Below are positions 58,312 to 64,000 of a stretch of DNA of 64,000 bases, piece after piece. The DNA comes from Gemmatimonadota bacterium. Lineage in GTDB: Bacteria; Gemmatimonadota; Gemmatimonadetes; Gemmatimonadales; Gemmatimonadaceae. Numbering within the stretch: position 1 is the stretch's first letter; each line of letters starts with the position of its first letter. The position numbers were made by a program, and so were the translations under genes. The stretch lies in contig JAJPIM010000044.1 of assembly GCA_021324775.1 (NCBI GenBank), forward strand, positions 112,871 to 176,870, given 5' to 3'. Under the pieces are notes generated by a model. It worked only from the letters and a program-made list of their open reading frames with translations, made no database searches and was not told the DNA's origin.

Positions 58312-60348
58312 ATGTCACGACCTGGAGCAGACCCGGCTGTCTCGTTGTGCGCCTCAACGCTGTGGCTCGCTCTCCTCATCGCTTCCGCGATTCCGGCCGG
58401 TATCCCCTCGGCCGATGCTCAGACGCCACACGCCGCGCCGCACCCCGTCGTTCAATTGGTTCGGAGCGACACCATTTACCGTCTGGCCGTCGACAGCACG
58501 GAATACCCGGATCACGGCTCGATTCTGCTGCTGGATGACGTGGTGGTCACCGTCCAGACCGACGGGCGAAAAACCGTCACGCGGCACCAGATCATTCAGG
58601 TACTGCGACACAAGGGAGCCGAGTCCCTCCAGGAACGGAGGATCGAATACGATCCCGATCACCAGCACGCGACATTGGGCTGGACCCGCGTCTTGAAGAC
58701 GGACGGAACGACGATCAGCGACAAACCATCGCTCGTGCAGGAATCGGACGTCGCGGCGTCAGTCACCACTCAGGCGCACGCCCGCCGTAAAATCATTCGG
58801 ATGTCACTGAGCGGGGTCGCGCCCGGGACACTGATCGATGGAAGTTGGACCGTTGATGACTGGAAACCGTACCGGCCCGGCGACTTTTATTTCAGGTGGC
58901 GCCTCGCGACGCAGACATCGGTTCGGCGGGGACGCCTGGTCATCGATGCGCCGAAGGATATGGCGCTCCACATGGTCGAGCATCACCTCGACTTCGAACG
59001 GCGCGATACGGTCATCGGCCTGCGCCAGGTCCATCAGTGGACGAAACAGCAGGTGCGATGGAAGAGACAGGAGTTGTACGCGCCACCGCTCGATTCGACG
59101 GACGCTGCCGTCGGTGTGGATGCGGCCGCAGCCGGAACCTGGCGCGACGTAGGGGTCTGGTTCGCGGATCTCGCCGCGGATCGGCTTCGCCCGGACAAGG
59201 CGATACAGGACACGGTTCGCGGCGTCGTCGCCCGCGCCACGACACTGTCTGACTCGGTCCACGCCGTCTATCGATGGGTGGCCCAGGACATTCGCTACGT
59301 CGCGGCCAACCTCGGATCGGACGGATATCGGCCCCGGTTCCCCGATAGCGTGCTTGCCGCCGGAATGGGCGACTCCAAGGATAAGGCGACGCTGCTCATC
59401 GATGCGTTGGGCGTGATCGGGGTCCAGGCATTCCCCGTGTTGACCAGTGTGATCGATTCCCCGGATTCGACGCTGCCGACTATCCGCGCGTTCGACCACG
59501 AGCTGATCGCCATAAAGAGGCCCTCAGGGTATCAATACGTCGATCCGACGTCGGCGTTCTATCGCCTTGAAAGCCTCGCCGAACCCGACGCGGGCAAATT
59601 CGCACTGGTCCTCGGCCACGACGGCCACGTCGAGGACGTGACGACGCCAACCGATTCAGCCGACTCGAGCCGAATGGTGGTCACTCTCACTGGAGAGCTC
59701 ACCGGCGATGGGACGTTTTCCGGCAGGGTCGTAGTGAGCGGACACGGTAGGTCCGAGGCCTTGCTACGCGCGATCGTCAGCGCGGCTGAGGACTCCGCAC
59801 AGCGTAACGCATTGCTTCGATCCTTCGTGTCCACCACCATACCGGATGTGAAGATCGACAGCGTGGTGCTATTCGACAGCAAGGACTTCAAGGCAGTGCC
59901 GGTCGTGTCGTTCGTCATCCGCGATGCGCATCCAACGCAACGGCAGGCCGACGTGGACATTCTGCCTCATTTCGACGCCTCCGCGACCTTCACGCAAATG
60001 GCCAATGGTGTCGCAGCCCCATATCGAAGTCAACCGATTGATGCCGCGCGCATTCTACCATCGTTGACTTTCGTCGACGAGACACACATCGCTCTGCCGC
60101 CTGGCTGGAAGGCCAGGCTCCCACCCTCGGTCTCCGCGTCGAGTGTCTTCGGTGCCTTCGACATCACATATCAACAGAACGGTCGCTCTCTCGACATCGT
60201 ACGCCGAGCGACCGGCGGGCACGGTCTCTTTCCAAAAAACCGCTTCCCTGATGTCATTGCGTGGTTACGCGAATGCGCCAAGGATCATGCACCGGTTATC
60301 GTGATCGATCACGGGCTCCCGGCACCCGGCTCGCGCGGCGAAAGATAG
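58312..60348 (+). CDS. DUF3857/transglutaminase-like protein, catalytic Cys replaced by Ser
   Basis: A 678-residue exported protein. Signal peptide (LCASTLWLALLIASAIPAG), DUF3857 beta domain (about 60-280), then a transglutaminase-like core. The core block VLAAGMGDSKDKATLLIDAL has Ser355 where the family has Cys (GDCKDK); His396 (FDHELIAIK) and Asp411 (YVDPTS) are present. Whether Ser can act as nucleophile is unknown; it may be a non-catalytic fold. The last 200 residues are a beta-sandwich (DUF2569-like order). Start ATG 58312. Confidence 0.85.
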   Translation: MSRPGADPAVSLCASTLWLALLIASAIPAGIPSADAQTPHAAPHPVVQLVRSDTIYRLAVDSTEYPDHGSILLLDDVVVTVQTDGRKTVTRHQIIQVLRHKGAESLQERRIEYDPDHQHATLGWTRVLKTDGTTISDKPSLVQESDVAASVTTQAHARRKIIRMSLSGVAPGTLIDGSWTVDDWKPYRPGDFYFRWRLATQTSVRRGRLVIDAPKDMALHMVEHHLDFERRDTVIGLRQVHQWTKQQVRWKRQELYAPPLDSTDAAVGVDAAAAGTWRDVGVWFADLAADRLRPDKAIQDTVRGVVARATTLSDSVHAVYRWVAQDIRYVAANLGSDGYRPRFPDSVLAAGMGDSKDKATLLIDALGVIGVQAFPVLTSVIDSPDSTLPTIRAFDHELIAIKRPSGYQYVDPTSAFYRLESLAEPDAGKFALVLGHDGHVEDVTTPTDSADSSRMVVTLTGELTGDGTFSGRVVVSGHGRSEALLRAIVSAAEDSAQRNALLRSFVSTTIPDVKIDSVVLFDSKDFKAVPVVSFVIRDAHPTQRQADVDILPHFDASATFTQMANGVAAPYRSQPIDAARILPSLTFVDETHIALPPGWKARLPPSVSASSVFGAFDITYQQNGRSLDIVRRATGGHGLFPKNRFPDVIAWLRECAKDHAPVIVIDHGLPAPGSRGER

Positions 60349-60387
60349 GCCGCGCCGGCCGATAATTGACGTCTATTCCACACTCTT

Positions 60388-61890
60388 GTGATGATGAAAC
60401 TCACCGGCGCCCGACGCCTCGCACCGATCGTTCTTGCGGTTCTCGCCCCCGCTGCCGCGTCGGGCCAGTCGGGGTTGTACACGGGCCCCGCCGATACCGT
60501 GTTTACTGCAGTGAGAAACCCCTATCGCTTGTATTGGGTCAGCCGCCATGACACTACTTGGGCCGCGATTTCGGCCTATTCGATCGCCGCACAGCGCTGG
60601 GTCGGCGATCGTTCCGGGTTCATGGTGCAGCTCACGGATAACCAGCTCAACGTCGGTCGGCGGATCCACCGGGACAGCGTCCACGTTGACACCCGCGGTC
60701 GCGCCACGAAGCCAAACCCAGTTACTCATAAGCCCGAGCCGACTGAATTCTCGCTGCGACTCTCTCCGGCACACACACGTCTCACGCCCGGCACAACATG
60801 GTCCGATACTCTGGTCGCGGGCTTCACAGGGGGTGGCGGACCAGGGAGCGCACCGCACGCGTACGACATTACTCGCATTTTTCGCGTCACCCGTCGGCTG
60901 GATACCTTGGGCGCGCACATGGTGGAGATCGTAGGCGACGGCACTGCTCATAATAGTGATGCGTCGTGGGCCGACTCGGCCGCGGGCTCGTATAGTTGGT
61001 ACGACGTCACGGGTTCCATCCACGAGAGCTATCTCTACGATCCGGCCGCTGGCAGGGTGCTCGTGCACCGTGCGCAATTCGACCTGCGGGGCCGCGGTGG
61101 CCGCCCAACCGCGACCGGCACTGACACCGCGGATGCAGCGGGTCTTGTCGCCACGGACGACGTGTGGGCGATTTCGACCGCTCAAGCTCGCCTCGCACTC
61201 CGTCCGCTTCCGGGTGCCGACACCAGCTACACGTTCACGATTGCCGATAACGCCGTCAGCGGCGTGCTATTCGTGCACACCGAGCATTTCACGTCGGCCT
61301 CGTGCGGATCGACAATCGAGTCCGGATTTGCCCGCAACGATGGTCTGGTCGGTACGATCCACGCGACGTACCTCGGCAACCGGGTTGCCACATACGAGGC
61401 TTTGTGGTCGGACTCGACCCTCCGCCCGCTCCACCATCGTGTCACCGCTTACGGGGATAGGGTCTCGCTTCGTGCCGACGCCACGCTCGATACGCTCCCG
61501 CTGGCCGCAACTGACACCACGATGCTCGCCCCCCGGCACCTCTGGGCGGTTGCAGACTATGGCATGCCTGAGTTCCTATCGCCCCTGATCCATTCGGTTG
61601 GGGCCGATACGACGCCCCACTCTATCGCCATTTTTCGCCCAACGCCCCGGCACTGGGACCTCGGCACTCTTCGAGTAAAGCGCATCACAAACGGCGATGC
61701 GCCCGCTCTCCTCGCTACTGTGACGGACGCTCGCGACAAAAATCCAATGATTCTCATCGTCGCCCCTGATGGGACGCTCCTCTACGGTGAGAACTCTGGC
61801 CCAACGGGCGCTCGCAGGGCGCCAAAGGCAGGCTCGGCGCGCAACGCCGAATTCCTCGCCATCCGGCGACAACTCGGACAGCGAAAATGA
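60388..61890 (+). CDS. Large secreted hypothetical protein
   Basis: A 500-residue exported protein: signal peptide (LAPIVLAVLAPAAASGQS), then long beta-rich stretches, e.g. YTGPADTVFTAVRNPYRLYW, GTTWSDTLVAGFTGGGGPG, YDVTGSIHESYLYDPAAGRV, FTIADNAVSGVLFVHTEHF and LLYGENSGPTGARRAPKAG. Two Cys only (SCG). No family recognised. Follows DUF3857 by 39 bases on the same strand, so an operon with it is likely. Confidence 0.6.
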   Translation: MMMKLTGARRLAPIVLAVLAPAAASGQSGLYTGPADTVFTAVRNPYRLYWVSRHDTTWAAISAYSIAAQRWVGDRSGFMVQLTDNQLNVGRRIHRDSVHVDTRGRATKPNPVTHKPEPTEFSLRLSPAHTRLTPGTTWSDTLVAGFTGGGGPGSAPHAYDITRIFRVTRRLDTLGAHMVEIVGDGTAHNSDASWADSAAGSYSWYDVTGSIHESYLYDPAAGRVLVHRAQFDLRGRGGRPTATGTDTADAAGLVATDDVWAISTAQARLALRPLPGADTSYTFTIADNAVSGVLFVHTEHFTSASCGSTIESGFARNDGLVGTIHATYLGNRVATYEALWSDSTLRPLHHRVTAYGDRVSLRADATLDTLPLAATDTTMLAPRHLWAVADYGMPEFLSPLIHSVGADTTPHSIAIFRPTPRHWDLGTLRVKRITNGDAPALLATVTDARDKNPMILIVAPDGTLLYGENSGPTGARRAPKAGSARNAEFLAIRRQLGQRK

Positions 61891-61951
61891 GCGACAGGAC
61901 GGTTACAAATGAGGGGATTGCGGCCCGTTTGCCGGCCCATCGGATTCGGTA

Positions 61952-62524
61952 TCACCGCGTCTGGTACCTCGTGTAGACGTAGTCCTTGGTCTTCACGATG
62001 GTGTGACACGCGAGTCCGCACTTGGCGTCGTGCGCCTGCGGCGGGCTATCCGCCGTTGTCCCAGGCTGGAACGTCTTGGACGCGGCGTCAAACTCGAACT
62101 CCGCATATCCCCAACCGCCCTCCGGGAATCGCTTGGCGTCCTTCACCATGAAATCGACGTCATGCTGGGTCGTGGGCACCACCGGCTGGCCGGGCTCTGA
62201 GTCGTTCACTTCTGTGTTCCAATGGATCTTCGCAAACTTGGCCCCGTCGGGGAACGGTTTGCCGTTTCCGGGAATACCACTCTTATACGCGGCGATCAGC
62301 GTCGGATTCCCGAGGATGACCGCAAGCTTGTCGCCGTTATGACTGACCGCAACGGTCTCCCACGCTTCGTATCCCTCGAACTCGGCGAACGCCAGACCAT
62401 TCGGCACCTGGAGCGCGTACTTGGCATCGCGCGGACCCTCGTCATGAGGAGCCCTCGCCTGGCAACCCATAACGGCGAACGCTACCGCGATGCCCACGCT
62501 GCTCAGCATGACTGGTCGTCTCAT
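61952..62524 (-). CDS. Cytochrome P460-family lipoprotein
   Basis: A 190-residue lipoprotein (AVMGC). P460 fold blocks are GYEAWETVAVSHNGDKLAVI, LGNPTLIAAYKSGIPGNGKP, FAKIHWNTEVND and the end KCGLACHTIVKTKDYVYTRY. The heme site is C-GLA-CH, i.e. Cys-X3-Cys-His, as is normal in this group. P460 enzymes oxidise hydroxylamine or detoxify nitrogen oxides; other members have no known activity. A single heme. Start set at ATG 62524. Confidence 0.85.
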   Translation of the reverse strand: MRRPVMLSSVGIAVAFAVMGCQARAPHDEGPRDAKYALQVPNGLAFAEFEGYEAWETVAVSHNGDKLAVILGNPTLIAAYKSGIPGNGKPFPDGAKFAKIHWNTEVNDSEPGQPVVPTTQHDVDFMVKDAKRFPEGGWGYAEFEFDAASKTFQPGTTADSPPQAHDAKCGLACHTIVKTKDYVYTRYQTR

Positions 62525-62684
62525 CGCCGCGACTCCAGTTTGCGGTCGGCCAATTGTGCGGACGGTGAGCGTCTCCGCCGCATCGCAGGTATTCATGGCA
62601 GAATGTGATATCGCCCCTTGGCTAGCGCCAGGGCAGCGAGATCACTGAGTCACAGGTTACCCTGGGAGGCGCGCTCCTGGCCAA

Positions 62685-62879
62685 CTAGGTAGCAGCGCCG
62701 ACCGTGCGGCGCGCGATGCGCCACCCGCTGTCCGTGCGTACCACATGCTGCGTGATGGCGGCCACACCGATCACTATCGCGGGCGCTCCCGCCGTTGCGT
62801 TGGGTGCGACGATCAAGAGCGTAGACGACGCCTGATGGTAGACATCGCGCAACTTCAGGCAGCGCGCGGCCATTCCCGT
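62685..62879 (-). pseudogene. SnoaL/NTF2-like gene fragment, C-terminal part
   Basis: CLKLRDVYHQASSTLLIVAP then VIGVAAITQHVVRTDSGWRI then ARRTVGAAT resembles the last third of a SnoaL-like domain ('HV.VRTD.GWRIARR.V'). Cut at its upstream end by the adjacent TIR-like gene. Confidence 0.6.
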
Positions 62880-62886
62880 TGGCCGT

Positions 62887-63546
62887 CTAGGGCAAGGTAT
62901 TCCGACGTATCACGCTAACTGTCGACCCCTTGGCCACACCAATCGGGTTGGTCTCGATCCAACCGGCTACAAGCATCCGATAATCGAGAAAGGGCAGCTG
63001 TCTCTGATCTAAACCGTTCTCTCTATATGCTCTCGGCAATTCCTCCCAGAAGGACAGGAATCGCTTCTCGATCATCGCACCGCCTTTCATCGACTTACTC
63101 GGTCTCGCGCCCCGAAGCCAATCACGAACTGCGGCGATCGCAGGGGCGGCAAGATTGCCATGGGCACGAATGTCCTGCCCAGCAATATCGGAGCAAAATC
63201 TCTGATACCGAAATCGGTCCCGATCTAGAATGACACATGATTTCCGCCGCTGGACGCGTCCCCCGTATCGTTTCGCTCCAAGAAACAATCCCAGCTCGAG
63301 CGGCATGTTGAATCTGGGTAAGCCTCTGGTTAGCGCGACGCGCGACAAATCGTGAACCCCAAGGGGACATTGGCGGATGATCCGATAGAGCGTCTCCATC
63401 CGGACAACACTTCCGTCGCCCACCTCCAGACTGCACCGTGAAACAAAGCCGCACTCGTGAATGGTGAACACGAGTGCACGAAACAAACTCTCGTATTGTC
63501 TGTCGAAGGGAACGTTTATGAATACACCTTCGACTCGAGCCGCCAC
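62887..63546 (-). CDS. TIR/deoxyribosyltransferase-like protein
   Basis: A 219-residue protein. VFINVPFDRQYESLFRALVF then TIHECGFVSRCSLEVGDGSV, then GVHDLSRVALTRGLPRFNMP, LELGLFLGAKRYGGRVQRRK and YQRFCSDIAGQDIRAHGNL. The 'FINVPFD..Y', 'HDLSR' and 'NMPLELGLFLGAKR' blocks echo the nucleotide-binding core of NDT and TIR-like effectors, in which 'N..FELG...G' is the key motif; catalytic Glu could be in PLELG. GTG start after GAGGAA. Operon with the 80-residue upstream gene, 12-base gap. Confidence 0.65.
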   Translation of the reverse strand: MAARVEGVFINVPFDRQYESLFRALVFTIHECGFVSRCSLEVGDGSVVRMETLYRIIRQCPLGVHDLSRVALTRGLPRFNMPLELGLFLGAKRYGGRVQRRKSCVILDRDRFRYQRFCSDIAGQDIRAHGNLAAPAIAAVRDWLRGARPSKSMKGGAMIEKRFLSFWEELPRAYRENGLDQRQLPFLDYRMLVAGWIETNPIGVAKGSTVSVIRRNTLP

Positions 63547-63558
63547 GCGTTCCTCAGG

Positions 63559-63801
63559 TTATCGTTTCTTTTTGGCTTCGGTTTTCGCCGCCCGCCCCTT
63601 CCTTCCCTTCGCACCCACGGAACCGCGCAGGGATTTCCTTGGCCCCGGGCCAAAATGGCCCAGATACCGTTCCCTATTCGCGTCACTGTAGACCGACGTC
63701 ATGTCGCGTGGACGAGCGGCCTTCGCTGCTTCCATAGCCTTCCGGGCAGCCGCTAGAGTCAGAGTCCCGGGCCCCGCAACTACGTGCACCTCGTTGCGCA
63801 T
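63559..63801 (-). CDS. Small basic protein upstream of TIR-like gene
   Basis: An 80-residue protein: MRNEVHVVAGPGTLTLAAAR then KAMEAAKAARPRDMTSVYSD then ANRERYLGHFGPGPRKSLRG and a Lys-rich tail. AGGAGG is 4 bases before the ATG at 63801. No family recognised; the basic tail could bind nucleic acid. Its fixed place before the TIR-like gene suggests a toxin-antitoxin or defence pair, but this is not proved. Confidence 0.6.
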   Translation of the reverse strand: MRNEVHVVAGPGTLTLAAARKAMEAAKAARPRDMTSVYSDANRERYLGHFGPGPRKSLRGSVGAKGRKGRAAKTEAKKKR

Positions 63802-63900
63802 AGCGCCTCCTTGGCTCAACCCACAGTATACCGCCTCGTCCCGCTCAGACGCATCCTTCCATCGCACGACATCGTTTTGCTGTCGCAACGATGCTGTCAA

Positions 63901-64000
63901 TACCGGCTGAAAATGTCCCAGCTTGTACCGGGTGAAAATGTCCCAGGTTTGGGAGGTGCGCTCTAGGCGGAGACCTGGTCCTCCTGGCGGCGGGGCCGGC
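63901..64000. mobile_element. IS21-like element end, cut by window edge
   Basis: Two 21-base repeats (TACCGG then STGAAAATGTCCCAG) at 63901 and 63926, 4 bases apart, match the multiple terminal repeats of IS21-family ends. The transposase genes (istA/istB) would lie outside the window to the right. Confidence 0.6.

Overview
The window is GC-rich DNA of a free-living bacterium, most likely Gemmatimonadota, with Acidobacteriota as the alternative. No rRNA or other marker gene is present. The inference rests on FtsX/MacB-type 'ADOP' permeases paired with small PadR repressors, an HTH-TM-TPR protein, many secreted DUF proteins (DUF305, DUF2911, DUF3857, LVIVD) and loose gene packing with repeat-filled gaps.

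Left part (1-16 kb): an RND efflux adaptor cut by the window edge, divergent from a CsoR/FrmR-type repressor; an SDR; a DUF1697 protein; an O-methyltransferase; a PEP-mutase-like lyase; an orphan LytTR response regulator; an HTH-TPR protein; a cupin; an APC permease translationally coupled to a phenylacetate-CoA ligase-like enzyme; a DUF305 + LVIVD lipoprotein pair; an ArsR regulator; and alpha and beta carbonic anhydrases side by side.

Middle (16-44 kb): a PadR-ADOP operon with a clear palindromic operator, a second ADOP gene flanked by two NTF2-like paralogues, a gamma-glutamyltransferase with a DUF202-DUF302 fusion, a PCYCGC protein, DUF2911, a Tat-exported DsrE-like protein, a PadR gene whose permease partner is cut to an N-terminal stub, an M28 peptidase, a quinone-reductase-like MDR, a hydratase/acyl-CoA dehydrogenase pair, a GNAT(ArsN2-like)-PLP decarboxylase fusion, a streptogramin-lyase-like propeller and a metallo-beta-lactamase-fold hydrolase.

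Right part (44-64 kb) is the accessory region. A second DUF305-LVIVD operon is followed by duplicated and decayed DNA: two paralogues of an unnamed secreted family, an ECF sigma factor, internally deleted relics of an antitoxin gene and a secreted gene, two RES-domain tails, an ADOP relic, and a RelE/HigB-HigA toxin-antitoxin operon on a 2.4 kb segment bracketed by direct repeats of a tRNA 3' half. Within it lies a YeiH-type sulfur-compound exporter preceded by a leader peptide with three consecutive Cys codons, an intrinsic terminator and a 31-residue membrane peptide, which together look like a cysteine-sensing attenuator. Further right are an NHL-like propeller, a DUF3857/transglutaminase-like protein with its catalytic Cys replaced by Ser, a cytochrome P460, a two-gene operon encoding a TIR/deoxyribosyltransferase-like protein and a basic 80-residue partner, and the end of an IS21-like element at the window edge.

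Three kinds of non-coding repeat recur between genes: a 50-bp hairpin repeat (R1, seven copies), an approximately 80-bp element with a perfect 20-bp palindrome (R2, about five copies) and heptanucleotide TACTYTC tracts (at least five loci).
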